A stretch of 59,201 bases of DNA from Brugia malayi (taxonomy: Eukaryota > Nematoda > Chromadorea > Rhabditida > Onchocercidae), in the NCBI RefSeq assembly GCF_000002995.4, contig NW_025062299.1, forward strand, positions 1 through 59,201, written 5' to 3'. Each line of letters starts with the position of its first letter. Position 1 is the first letter of the stretch. The notes under the pieces are model-generated. The model had not been told where the DNA came from, ran no database searches, and worked only from the letters and a program-made list of their open reading frames with translations. Shown piece by piece: positions 25,528-35,583 of the stretch. A program made the position numbers and the translations under genes.

Positions 25528-26101
25528 CAGTGTGGCGTCTCAGCCAATCAATCTGGATAGCGGTGGTGTTTTGATAAGTAAGTTTTGTAATTTCAATTTT
25601 TAAAAAAGCAGATAAAAATTGAAAAGGAAAGTTTGAATTTATTTCATGGTGACTTCTCCTTATCCTTTTTAACAAAAATAGTTTGCCTAATTGGTGTAAG
25701 AAAAATCTTATACCATAACTGTCAAAAAAATTTCGTCCAAAATGTGGAATAACTTTTAATCCAACTGAATTAACATTATTTTGAATCAGTGGATGTTTTC
25801 GTGAATTCTTAGAAATTTTTGTTTCCTTTTTCAAATTTAGTACATGACACTGGACATGTGTTAATTTTCTATTTTCCTTCCCAAATTGTTTGGTTTTTTC
25901 GCAGAAAAATTGAGTACTAATGCCTTGGAAGAACTGATTCAAGATCAGAGTCAAATTATCGATCAACAGAAAGCTCATTTAGCCAGATTGGATCTTGCTG
26001 TCGACAATGCCCAACAACGAGAAGTCCATTCATGGAAACAAGCAAATGAAGATAATGGAGATAATGAGAGAGACTTTCTACATCAATCGTATACAAAATG
26101 A
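25528..26101 (+). CDS. two-exon coiled-coil fragment, unrecognised
   Basis: Exon A (25528-25577; acceptor TTCTAG, donor GTAAGT) reads SVASQPINLDSGGVLI. Exon B (25905-26101; acceptor TTTTTTCGCAG) continues in phase with KKLSTNALEELIQDQSQI, then IDQQKAHLARLDLAVDNAQQ, and ends REVHSWKQ...DFLHQSYTK stop. Leu/Gln/Lys spacing suggests a coiled coil near a C-terminus. Either this is the true end or the exon is spliced at GTATAC (26089). The 178-codon minus-strand frame over exon A and the intron is its shadow. No family recognised. Confidence 0.5.
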
Positions 26102-26128
26102 TTAATTAATCAAATCTAATCAGTCGAT

Positions 26129-26332
26129 TCAACAAAGCTTCCAAGCATTTTGGGCAGCATCGCGGAAGTCTTCACCATATACGGACTCCAACACTATCCA
26201 TTCATCTCCTTGTCGCCTTTTAGCGTCATCTAGTGTCCCGCCGATATCACCAACTGCAGCACTTCGTTGTTCATATTGCCGGTGCTCCATCGATTTCATA
26301 AGTTTAGTGATTCTGTCGAATGTTGTCTCCCA
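26129..26332 (-). CDS. conserved-looking ORF, unrecognised
   Basis: The minus-strand frame is open from after a TAA at 26335-26333 to a TGA at 26129. An internal ATG at 26299 would give 56 residues: MKSMEHRQYEQRSAAVGDIG, then GTLDDAKRRQGDEWIVLES and VYGEDFRDAAQNAWKLC. Charged residues, a Gly-Gly and a C-terminal Cys make it look like real protein, and the GC content is high. It converges on the coiled-coil fragment with only 27 bp between the stops. The upstream boundary is unclear because no standard acceptor precedes the open stretch. The plus strand is also open here in one frame but reads as Ser/Pro-rich filler. Confidence 0.4.
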   Translation of the reverse strand, partial: WETTFDRITKLMKSMEHRQYEQRSAAVGDIGGTLDDAKRRQGDEWIVLESVYGEDFRDAAQNAWKLC

Positions 26333-27080
26333 TTAACTTGAAAAATACAATGACAACAATATGATAACACCAGCAATCGTGATGACCTATTCAGAATGGT
26401 GTATAAGGATACCGTCTCAATGAATCTTTAGGTTAGCATTAAGTTTGATCAGTTCTGATCAGAGGTCTGATCAGTTTCAGGTTACTTTTAAGTAGTATGA
26501 TTTAGTGATAAGTGATAATAGCAGTGCGTGCAGTATGATTTAGTTATGGTAGCAGTGCATACTTATACTGCTACTGGCCTTAAATTCTTAAAAAGCTATT
26601 AAATATTAATGCGTCCTTTCAACTACGATACGTTTCTTTATATTAAGTACCGTTAATATCTGCTGAATAATTACGTTGCATGAAGAAATAGAGTCTCTTT
26701 GAAATTGCACTATGTTTTGAAGTTCATTATGTTGAAGCTCAAACTGCAAACTGCAAATTGGAATGGATGAAGGAGTATTATATGCAAATGAGAAAGTTTA
26801 TTAGTTTATAAAAATTCATCAATCTTTAATGCTATAAATTTTCTGGAATTCTTAATAAAAGTTATTTTATATATTTGTAATTCTATAAAGTGACCAATCA
26901 TTGGTACACTCTAGGAGTGCACAATGGTCGAGATTAATCTAATCCAGAAGAAGATCTAACTAAATTCTCTCCTAATATCACATATTTCTATGACCGATTA
27001 CCAAAATTGTTAATTAAATCGCTGAGAAAAAATACAATTTCAATATCTAATTAACTAAATTTAAAAGGCATTTAGATGCA

Positions 27081-28898
27081 ATGAAAATAGTTTATTTACA
27101 TCCCGGAGATGTAATTGGTGACTGGACTGTTTTGGACAAAATTGGCGAAGTTGGAGCTGTTTACTTGGTAAATTATGTTAATTGGTATCATTGATAGCAA
27201 CTAACTCAGAAATCTTTGAACTATCTTAATTAATAGTATCGCCTGTAGATCAGGACAGTAATTAATTAAGAAATTACAGGTAAAAGATAGTAAGGGAAAC
27301 GAATACCCATGAAAATGTGCATTGCGTCGTTTTTTTTTTCTTTTTATCAACAGATTAAGTTAATTTTTAGTAAAACAATGATATTTTCAAAGTAATTCGG
27401 TAACTAGCATTGTTGACAAAAAAGAAAAAAAAAAGTTAAATGTAAATAATAAATATAGCTATTCATACAATTGCTAAATTCTCGACCATCATTCTTAATT
27501 CAATAATAGAAAATTATGGACCACAGTGGTATAAAGGTGTTGAAAGCAGAATACTATGTTTTGACATTATTAAAGAAAGCAAAAGCACACATTTCTGTGA
27601 CATTTTGGATAGCGGCGAAAACAAATATTTGGTGATGACACTAGTTGGACTATCACTCACAGTAAATAAATTTTCATTTAAAAAAAAAAAAATTGGCTAA
27701 ATATATCAACAATAAGAAGATTTTAACAAAACTGAAAAAAAAAGTATAAATTCGAGTTATTTTTGAATTATAAGATCTGAGAAAACATGATCCAACACAA
27801 AAAATATTGAAATTTTCTATGGGTTGCGCACTTTCTGTAGGTGTGAAATGTTTGGAAGCAATTAAAGAACTTCATAACATTGGGTAAACTAATATTACTA
27901 TCATAGAAAATTTTAAAGCTTTAAGAATATCTAAATTTTAAAAATTGAATGATTAGTGCAAGATGTACTTATATAAAGTTATTGTGCATTAAGATATTTG
28001 TATCGTGATATCAAATCCGCTAATTTTGCAATTGGTCGTAAAAATCTATTTCAAATTTATTTACTCGATTTTGGCATGTGTCGTAAATATCTTAAGAATC
28101 AATCGTATATGCGTAATCCACGAAGATCTGCTGGTTTCCCTGGTACTCTCAAGTAGTACAATAAAATAATTTCCCTAATTTTGTCAAGGTGTTGATTTTA
28201 ACTTTTGAAAATCAAGAAAATTCGAAAGATTATTTTTCTGATTGATTTATTAAAAAATTTAGCATGCAGCTAAGTTAATCGCAATGACTGGTTTTAAATT
28301 TATTCAAATAGTTGTAGTTAAATCGAGTTTATTTAAATTCAAATCCAATTAAATTTAGATTCCATTTTTTTACAGATATGCATCGATAAGCAGTCATATA
28401 TCACATGAGGAGTGCAGAAAAGATGATCTAGAAAGTTGGCTGTATCAGCAAGTTTGTAGTCTCTTTTCTCTCTTTCCTAAATATTTCGAGCTCACACTTA
28501 TAAAGCCAATATTCACGAATGAAAATGACACAGTTACCTACTGCTATGGACATTCTTTTCCTCATATCAAAATATTTTCAGTATTATCTTTATCAGAAAA
28601 AAATTAAATAGTGCAGTTCAATTCGTTCAAAAGCAATCACAAATTCGAATTCTTTTTTCTTTCTAATTGATCTAATAATCGATTATATTTATTATTCCAG
28701 TTCCTCTATTTTACACTAATATTATGACTAATTTTACGGTGGAAATAACAGTTGGTTATTTACCGTGGAAAAATATGCAAGACAAGGAGAAGTGGGCCGA
28801 TGTAAACAACTCTGTCGTAAAGATGAATACATTAAAGAATTGTTTGGTGGTTGTTCAAGAGAATGCATCTCAATTATGCGACTTATCGATTTCATTAG
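27081..28898 (+). pseudogene. CK1/TTBK-like protein kinase, frameshifted
   Basis: Seven exon-like blocks. 27081-27167 starts MKIVYLHPGDVIGDWTVLD with a shortened Gly loop (GEVGAVYL). 27280-about 27327 (VKDSKGNEY...) has lost one base before MKMCIA. 27510-27661 reads ENYGPQWYKGVESRILCF. Then come about 27775-27883 (DLRKHDPTQKILKF), 27994-28152 (YLYRDIKSANFAIG and LLDFGMCRKY), 28376-28451 (YASISSHISHEECRKDD then LESWLYQQ) and 28701-28898. The order follows the CK1 superfamily: catalytic loop (HRDIK changed to YRDIK), DFG, activation segment and APE-region equivalent. In the last block, VEITVGYLPWKNMQ and CRKDEYIKELFGGCSRE lie in different frames. Some splice phases still match exactly (28152/28376). 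CK1/TTBK-like kinases are expanded and often sperm-enriched in nematodes. With at least two frameshifts, a damaged Gly loop and no C-lobe end, it is a pseudogene. Confidence 0.85.
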
Positions 28899-29679
28899 GT
28901 TATATTTTATTTTTTTCTTATCAAGATTCCTCATATCAAGATAATAAAAACAGAAAGATAATAAATCATATATATATTCTATGCAATAGTTATTATTTAT
29001 TTTTACATATTATTCAAAACTAGAATACAATAAAATAACAAACTTATTGCGTGATACATTACGCAATAACGATATGTCAGAATATCTACATGCTTGAAAG
29101 AAGTATCTCGAACCATCAAAAAACATCAAAGGAACAGCTTTTTAAACATCTTACCCAACTTTTTTTTAGACAACTGTGAATAAAATTTATATTTAATTGT
29201 AGAATATAAATATTGTAATAAGCGATACAATATTAAAATATGTTTATTAGATGGTAAAGAATGATGGAAGTTTAAAAATTCCTCCTACTTATTTTTTTGT
29301 ACTCCAATCAATCAAAAGCCATTTGGAATTAGCAGAAAATTTTGTATAAAATATCCCTTATTAATTTTTAAATGTTATTGTATAAAATATCTCTTATTAT
29401 TTTTTAAATGTTAACATATGAAACTTATCATATCTTGCTCAATTTCCTCAATTTCCTTTTTTGTCTAAAAAAAAGAACGAAATTTTAATTTCTTTTTTTT
29501 TTAACAAATGTAACAAACTATCGTTGTCATACAAAAACGATCTCTCAACTTCTTCATTCTATGAATACATTCAATAAAACATCGCTATCACTAGTTGCTG
29601 TCTGTCTATTCATACAGCGTAAATTATAAACTAATTATTCAATAACAATAAACATAAATGAACAAACATAAATGAAATT
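28899..29679. other. AT-rich DNA without gene
   Basis: No kinase C-lobe exon continues here. Only T-runs and short tandem phrases (TAAAATATCCCTTATTA-like at about 29347 and 29382) are visible. Confidence 0.5.
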
Positions 29680-30471
29680 CATGGATGTATGACACCTAGA
29701 CCGTTATTCACAATTTATGGATATAAGATAGACCGTTATCACAATTCATGGGTGTATGGTACTCAGATCGTTATCACAATTTATGGATGTATGATACTCA
29801 GACCGTTATTCACAATTTATGGATGTATGATACTCAGACCGTTATTCACAATTTATGGATATAAGATAGACTGTTATCACAATTCATGGGTGTATGATAC
29901 TCAGATCGTTATCACAATTCATGGGTGTATGATACTCAGACCGTTATTCACAATTTATGGATATAAGATAGACCGTTATCACAATTCATGGACGTATGAT
30001 AGTGAGACCGTTATCACAATTCATGGATGTATGATACTCAGATCGTTATCACAATTCATGGATGTATGATACTGAGACCGTTATCACAATTCATGAATGT
30101 ATGATACGCAGACCGTTATTCACAATTTATTTATATAAGATACTCAGACCGTTATTCACAATTCATGGAACTGTTATCACAATTCATGGATGATATTTGT
30201 ACCGTTATCACAATTCATGGACGTATGATAGTGAGAACGTTATCACAATTCATGAATGTATGATACAGACTTATCACAATTCATGGACGTATAATACTCA
30301 GACTGTTATTCACAATTTATGAATAGAAGATACTCAGACAGTTATTCACAATTCATGAAACCGTTATCACAATTCATGGATGTATGATACTCAAACCGTT
30401 ATCACAATTCATGGATGTATAATACTCAGACCGCTATTCGCAATTCATAGATCTATGATACTCAGACCGCT
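29680..30471 (+). repeat. 35/36-bp satellite
   Basis: About 22 monomers built on TATGATACTCAGACCGTTAT followed by CACAATTCATGGATG. Monomers with TTATTCAC are 36 bp and keep a reading frame open (29689-30069), which explains the 126-codon repetitive ORF; it is not a gene. The array degrades to the right and passes directly into reversed copies of the 54/62-bp satellite. A diverged relative lies at 55440-56215 in the opposite orientation. Confidence 0.93.
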
Positions 30472-30611
30472 AATCAATTAATCAAAATATCTTCTAGTGA
30501 TATTGTTATATCTGCAGAGAAATGGGCATGAATTAATCAAAATGTTTTCTAGTGATATTGTTATATCTGCAGAGAAATGGTATGAGTTAATGAATTAATC
30601 AAAATGACTTC
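30472..30611 (-). repeat. three reversed copies of the 54/62-bp satellite
   Basis: AATCAAAATATCTTCTAGTG and GATATTGTTATATCTGCAG are the complement of the array-1 monomer. The last copy is cut in AAAATGACTTC, immediately before the LTR at 30612. Confidence 0.9.
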
Positions 30612-30955
30612 TGTCGTGAAACCTCAAACTTGGGTAATTAAACCGACAAATCAATATTATAACAATGCGTAACGAAAGATATAATTATAAAACATTAAAA
30701 TGATATCAAAACCACCCCAAAATGCAGAAAGAACAACCGTATGGAGGACGATTGTTTATATGCAGAACTGAACTCCAGATATCTGGCAGAGGAAATTTAA
30801 CTGATGTGAAACAAAGACTGCTAATTGCTAACAAAGGTTTGCTAATGAAGGATTTTTACTAACAAAGGGTTTTTGTTGTGTGAGGAAAAGGAATTAGATA
30901 AGAGGAATTTGTTAGTTTCGGATATAATAATTTAAATATTTCGTCTTTCACGACA
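30612..30955 (-). repeat. 3' LTR of the BEL/Pao element
   Basis: Aligns with 35206-35583 along its whole length except for a deletion of roughly 40 bp just inside the SL1 segment and scattered substitutions. It retains an exact SL1 copy at 30623-30644. The env-like C-terminal reading frame runs about 24 bases into it. Confidence 0.95.
30623..30644 (-). promoter_or_regulatory. SL1 spliced-leader sequence inside the 3' LTR
   Basis: Read on the minus strand this is the 22-nt nematode SL1 (starting GGTTTAATTACCC and ending TTTGAG), exact at every base, followed by GTTTCACGACA, the LTR end. It is in the sense orientation of the element. Confidence 0.95.
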
Positions 30956-32545
30956 CTCCCGACCAGAAAAGGTGGGTAATGCGTGGGGTTCATAAGAAAG
31001 TGGGGCTTGTAAAGTTTCCATGGGGATAATTTCGATCCTTTGACGAGTTTGACCTTTATGACATAAGTAATTAAATATAGAATAAATTAATGCAAAGTCA
31101 GATTTAAAGACAATAAGTACAATTGATATTACCACAATGATTATCCCAATTATAATTATTGTCCAGTGCGAAAGGAGTTTCTCCAAATTTTCTTGTAAAA
31201 ACACTTCCATTCTTCAAGTGTTCCTTCAAGTTGTTCTGTTAATTCTTCTCCACGTTGGCCGAGTTCATTCCAAATTTCGGATGTTTCTTGCTGTTCGAAA
31301 ACTGGATTTATCATTTGTTGATTTTGTGCTAATATCTCTAATGCTGCATTGATTCTATCGATTTCAAATTTACTTATCAATCCGCTTCTAAATTCAATAA
31401 TTTTTATATTAAGCGAATTGGACTTGTACAGGGCGATCAATAATTTTCCTTTGATTCTTTTAGCGATCACATCATCCCTTTGCAATAATAGATTCGCAAC
31501 GAGGGTAGGATTATCCAGCGATAACCATTCGATTAATAATAACAGATTATTTCGATTTTCACAAGTTCGCTGTTCTACTAGTTTTAATTGTTGCTGGAAC
31601 TCTTGTTGCAAACTATCGAATAAGTATTGAAATTTTCTATTTTCGGGATCACTATCGTCTTCTCTTTGTGTTCATCATTAGCTTCATCTAGGTGAAGCGA
31701 GTGCTAAATTTGTATTCCTTCTGTTTCTATTGTTAGCGATCCTCGTTACAATGTCAATAACAGTGTCACCATCCATTAAGTTGGGATTAGAAAATTTGTA
31801 GTTTTCGCTTCTAAATGTTTTGTTGAAGTTTGAAAGTTTCCGACAAACAAAAATAAAACTTGTTGTCTTTGCTGAAGACGAATGATGTTTGTAGTTCGTC
31901 TATGATAACATGATTTTCGTATAATTGAGCATTAAAATTTCCCACCTTACGATATCGACACTTCTTCGTTATTTGTTGAATATCCCATAGAACGATACTA
32001 TTGTTTGTAATACATTTTCCGTCTTGTGTAATACAATTCTCCGCAGTTTCGAAATCCGATACAGACCCATTTCCATCTTAAAGGAATATTTCTCTTTCTG
32101 TTAATACTAAATTTGTAGTGGATTGGCATCTAACACCCAGCCATCCGTAGTAGTAATGTACTTGGTTGGTTGTTGTCCATTTATTATGGAAAATTTGGGC
32201 TAATTTACTTCAATTGATCTGTCTTTGATCGTGTAAATCTCTACAGGTTTCTGATGATGGTGCGGTGGTAGTTGTTTGGTCCGAAATTACTGATAAAGAA
32301 AACCACAGAAATGCTTTAGTACACACAGTTCGGATGATATTATTACACTTGATCGCAGGGAGTGTGATAGGACTGCGAGTGTAAACATTAACCTGAAGTA
32401 GACTGGAGTTCTGTGCCGTGATTTCTTCACAGTTCCATTTCTCTGGAATATTGAACGGTATTCCTGTTTTCCATTGGCATTTTTTTTTTGCCTTCGCTGG
32501 TATCATTAAGGTATAAAGCATAGATACTGATAAAAGTGAGACCAT
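30932..32545 (-). pseudogene. env-like glycoprotein remnants of the BEL/Pao element
   Basis: Three minus-strand frames follow pol. 32210-32545 begins with a hydrophobic signal-like segment (VSLLSVSMLYTLMIP) and contains several Cys residues. 31156-31611 is helical and charged. 30932-31210 has a strong membrane segment (WTIIIIGIIIVVISIVLIVF) and a basic cytoplasmic tail. The last two overlap in different frames, so at least one frameshift separates them, and 31612-32209 has no long open frame. The order signal, ectodomain, transmembrane anchor, tail is that of the envelope-like genes known from some nematode BEL/Pao elements; I cannot assign the fusion-protein class. The gene is broken. Confidence 0.6.
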
Positions 32546-32572
32546 TAAGTTACTCTTACTGACCTCCTTTAA

Positions 32573-33574
32573 TCAAGATTGTCGTTTTGTATTGCTCCTA
32601 GTTCGCATCGCAATAGGTTCCTGGAGCTCCTCAGTGTTCTTTTCGGTTTGCGGAATTTTCATATTTTCTTTTTTATTAAGTTCAAGATGAATTTCATCAT
32701 CATTAACTTCGAGAGGATACAAGACATTTATTGGACGATCGCGAAGTTTCCCAGTGGAAGTTTTCACCTGAACGTTCCTAACTTTACCGTCTTTATCGAT
32801 TTTGATATCCTTGATCCGAAATAATTTCCACATTCCTCTTGGAATTCCCGATTCATTTAAGAGTACAATCTCTCCCTTTCTTGGAGTTCTTTTTTGTGCT
32901 CCTTTGGATGAGGTAATTTCCCTTTGCGTGCGTTCTCTGAGGCTAGTATTCATTTGTGATTGTACTTCTTCGATTATGCCAGATTGTAGTTGATCTTGTA
33001 TTGCTTTATCATATTCTTGTAATTCCTCTTTATGGGACTGAAGTCGTGCTATCAGCATTCGTAAACGGCTGACGCATAATCCATAATTATCGCTCAATTT
33101 GCCTTTGCATGGTTTCCATGGCCAACGTACTTCGTATCTTCCATTTTGTTTAGTGATACTCTTCTTAAATTGTTCCAGTGCTTGTTCATCATCTTGTGTA
33201 TCAGATCGATCTTGGATGCCAATACAGTCCAACTTCCAAAATTGATCTATATCTGGGGCACGGTTTTCTTGAGATGTCTTCGTTGCAAAGATCTGGTGAT
33301 GGCACAATTCATTTGTATAACCGCTTGCTGCTATGATAGGTCCAACTTTGCTGTTCAGTAAAGTGAATCCTGACTTTAGTTGCTGAGCGTTTTCCATATG
33401 AATAAAGTTGAAGAAATAGTCAGCTCTTATGACTATGTCAGGTTGTTTCTTGTAACTTTTAAGATGGTAATTCTCACCTTTGTCTACCACTTCCATCACT
33501 TGAAGATCGTTTGCATAGTCACTTGATCGGAGTTTTCCGTTTTCAGTCCAATTTGTGTTTGAGTTGTGCGGCAT
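32573..33574 (-). pseudogene. fused pol remnant: protease end, Pao N-terminal region, integrase tail
   Basis: A single 333-codon frame. Residues about 45-85 ([30 protein letters not shown]) are the end of the DUF1758-type protease. Residues about 111-204 ([35 protein letters not shown]) are the Pao segment just before the RT palm. From about residue 206 ([10 protein letters not shown] ... [19 protein letters not shown]) it is the DUF5641-type integrase C-terminus. The RT, RNase H and integrase catalytic core, normally about 900 or more residues, are absent, and the join near 32960 keeps the frame. The frame overlaps the upstream protease frame with a shift. Confidence 0.85.
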
Positions 33575-33840
33575 ACTCGAGGAGTCCTATTGCCAAAGGA
33601 AGAGATCTTATATTCTTCTTCATCAGTTTCTAGGAGATTTAGTCGATGAGCTAGTCTTTGTGAGATAAAGGTCGCATCTGCGCCGACGTCAAACAGTACA
33701 AGCTTGTACTTGATGTTCAGGTTTATCAGGATTAAAGACATTAATTTCTCTACATAAAAGCAGTACTCGTTTCTTTTCAACTTTCTTAGTTGAATTAACA
33801 GATATGTTTGCATTTTTGGCAACAATCTTCCCAGAATCAC
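33496..33840 (-). pseudogene. retropepsin-like protease, N-terminal part
   Basis: The frame contains LVLFDVGADATFISQRLA, matching the active-site strand of DUF1758 aspartic proteases of BEL/Pao. The catalytic Asp is present, but the usual D-S/T-G-A reads D-V-G-A, which should weaken or abolish activity. The frame stops about 26 codons after the start of the downstream pol frame, so a frameshift separates the two halves of the protease. Confidence 0.75.
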
Positions 33841-35176
33841 GAGTCTTAGTGGTACAAAGGGCGCTATTGTGGGATTTTTTGCAATAAAAACAACTTGCTC
33901 TTTTTATGCAGTTGAGTTCGTTGTGTCCAGATTTAAAACAATTAGAGCAAACATTGATTTCCTTCAATCGATCAATTCGCTGCTCCACTGTAGAATATAT
34001 GTGACACTTGCTATCCCAGTGATTGTTATTGCAGAAGATACAGGGTCTCCTTTTCTTTTTTGTCGACCAATTTGGATTCTCTTGATTTAGCTGGTTTCTT
34101 TCGGCTGAAGCCGTTCCTCTTGTTTGCTTTAATTGTTTTATTGCAATCAATGCTGAATTTTCTGGAATGCTTGCGTTAGGATGACGTTTAATTAAATTTT
34201 TACGACTGACGTTATCCAAGTATTGCCATTCCATTACCTGGTCGTTTCTATTAATTATCTTCCTGAGAAGCTGTCGAAGTTTTGTTACGGACCACTGGCC
34301 ATCTTCTTCTTTTTGTTGATAAACCTGGTTTAATATCCAGTTTGGCAATTTGGATTCTATTATCGTTTCGATGGTAGGTTGCTCTACGTTTTCGCCAATT
34401 GCTTCTAACTGCCTTAGAACTCTCTCCATTTCTTCGATTATTGTTTTCCAGTCTCGGTTGTTTCGTTTTGTAGATATGAGTTCATTGTAAAGTAATTTTC
34501 TTATAGTGGAAACACGACCAAATTTCTCCACTAATAATTCTCTTATAATTCTATAGTTTTCAGGTGCCCTATCGTAACCTCTTACTAGCTGTAGGGCGTT
34601 TCCTCTTAAGCAAGAAACCAAGTAATTTAATTTTTGGATATCTGGTATGTTTTGAGAGTGTACGGAGGCTTCGAAACTACTCCAGAATTCTCTCCATGTT
34701 TTAGGGTCTCCACTAAACGTTGGTAACGACAATTGTGATAAATTTACTACTGGACGACATTCAGTTAAGCTAGGTTCTTTAATTTGTGCTAGACGTTTAA
34801 GGGCTAACTCTGTATCATCTTTGTACATAGATAAGGTTATAATGGTATCCGTACCTATGTTAATTAATTTTAAAATACCTCTATCGTCGTTTGCCATTTG
34901 TTCGTATTTTTCTTCTTCTTTTTTCTTTTGCGACATTGGGGCTAGTTGAATGTGTTCCAACCATTTGTCGTTGATCTTCTCAAGAGTGCCAACGTATTTT
35001 TCGAGGCGCATCAACTTTTCTTTGATGATCCTTGCCCTTGCTTCGTATTGCTGGCACAATACTTCTACTGTCGCTTTTTGGTCTAACGGAGTTAGATCCA
35101 TTTGTTGTATTTCATCGAGGAGTCCCTCGAGATTCGCTTTTACTGGTGTAGCTTGAACAATTATACTGGCCGACAT
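33689..35176 (-). CDS. BEL/Pao gag (DUF1759 capsid plus zinc knuckles)
   Basis: An intact 495-residue frame starting MSASIIVQATPVKANLEGL. Residues about 140-310 form the DUF1759-type capsid region (LPTFSGDPKTWREFWSSFEA ... RGNALQLVRGYDRAPENY). Residues about 380-445 have three Cys/His knuckles, one a canonical CX2CX4HX4C (CSNCFKSGHNELNC), flanked by CIFCNNNHWDSKC and CFYCKKSHNSALC. The start codon lies 7 bases after the proposed primer site. It is the only undamaged ORF of the element and could still make a nucleic-acid-binding capsid protein. It shares about half its residues with the decayed gag at 51202-52500. Confidence 0.92.
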   Translation of the reverse strand: MSASIIVQATPVKANLEGLLDEIQQMDLTPLDQKATVEVLCQQYEARARIIKEKLMRLEKYVGTLEKINDKWLEHIQLAPMSQKKKEEEKYEQMANDDRGILKLINIGTDTIITLSMYKDDTELALKRLAQIKEPSLTECRPVVNLSQLSLPTFSGDPKTWREFWSSFEASVHSQNIPDIQKLNYLVSCLRGNALQLVRGYDRAPENYRIIRELLVEKFGRVSTIRKLLYNELISTKRNNRDWKTIIEEMERVLRQLEAIGENVEQPTIETIIESKLPNWILNQVYQQKEEDGQWSVTKLRQLLRKIINRNDQVMEWQYLDNVSRKNLIKRHPNASIPENSALIAIKQLKQTRGTASAERNQLNQENPNWSTKKKRRPCIFCNNNHWDSKCHIYSTVEQRIDRLKEINVCSNCFKSGHNELNCIKRASCFYCKKSHNSALCTTKTRDSGKIVAKNANISVNSTKKVEKKRVLLLCREINVFNPDKPEHQVQACTV

Positions 35177-35182
35177 ACCTCA

Positions 35183-35194
35183 CCTCTGGCACCA
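35183..35194 (-). other. candidate primer-binding site
   Basis: Read on the minus strand, TGGTGCCAGAGG begins 11 bases after the 5' LTR end. TGG is the usual complement of a tRNA CCA end. I could not name the tRNA. Confidence 0.45.
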
Positions 35195-35205
35195 AAATTA
35201 TTCTT

Positions 35206-35583
35206 TGTCGTGAAACCTCAAACTTGGGTAATTAAACCTTTATTTAACATGAAGCAAATAATAGCGCTTTATACATATCGTACGGATGCTACACCGATTA
35301 ACAAACGCGTAACGAAAGATATAATTATAAAACATTAAAGTGTTATCCCAAAATGCAGAATGAACCGTATAGAGGACGATTGTTTATATGCAGAACTGAA
35401 CTCCAGATATCTGGCAGAGGTATTTAACTGATGTGAAACGAAGACTGCTAATTGCTAACAAAGGGTTTGCTATCGAAGGATTTTTACTAACAAAGGGTTT
35501 TTGTTGTGTGAGGAAAAGGAATTAGATAAGAGGAATTTGTTAGTTTTGGATATAATAATTTAAATATTTCGTCTTTCACGACA
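35206..35583 (-). repeat. 5' LTR of the BEL/Pao element
   Basis: 378 bp, TGTCGTGAAA...TTTCACGACA. In element orientation it has a TATAAA (plus-strand 35383-35388), then about 140 bp downstream an AATAAA that directly abuts an exact SL1 copy (35217-35238), then GTTTCACGACA. This is the longer and probably more complete LTR. Confidence 0.95.
35217..35238 (-). promoter_or_regulatory. SL1 spliced-leader sequence inside the 5' LTR
   Basis: Exact 22-nt SL1 in element sense, preceded immediately by AAATAAA and followed by GT. Transcripts starting at the upstream TATAAA would carry it within their leader. Confidence 0.95.

Larger units (their letters stand above)
30612..35583 (-). mobile_element. 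BEL/Pao LTR retrotransposon, internally deleted
   Basis: LTRs at both ends begin TGTCGTGAAA and end TTTCACGACA, a perfect 10-bp inverted terminus. In element orientation (right to left): 5' LTR, primer site, gag, protease, a fused pol remnant, env-like remnants, 3' LTR. The order gag, DUF1758-type protease, Pao N-terminal RT region and DUF5641 identifies BEL/Pao. Reverse transcriptase, RNase H and the integrase core are missing, so the copy cannot move by itself. The LTRs differ in length (344 and 378 bp) and at many bases, so the insertion is not recent. Flanks (ACTTC on the left, ATCTA on the right) do not form a target-site duplication. Confidence 0.93.

Noticed and set aside
25442..25978. 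178-codon minus-strand frame
   Set aside because: Overlaps two plus-strand exons with correct splice phase; composition is random and no domain is visible.
29689..30069. 126-codon repetitive frame
   Set aside because: Product of the 35/36-bp satellite; frame is lost wherever monomers are 35 bp.
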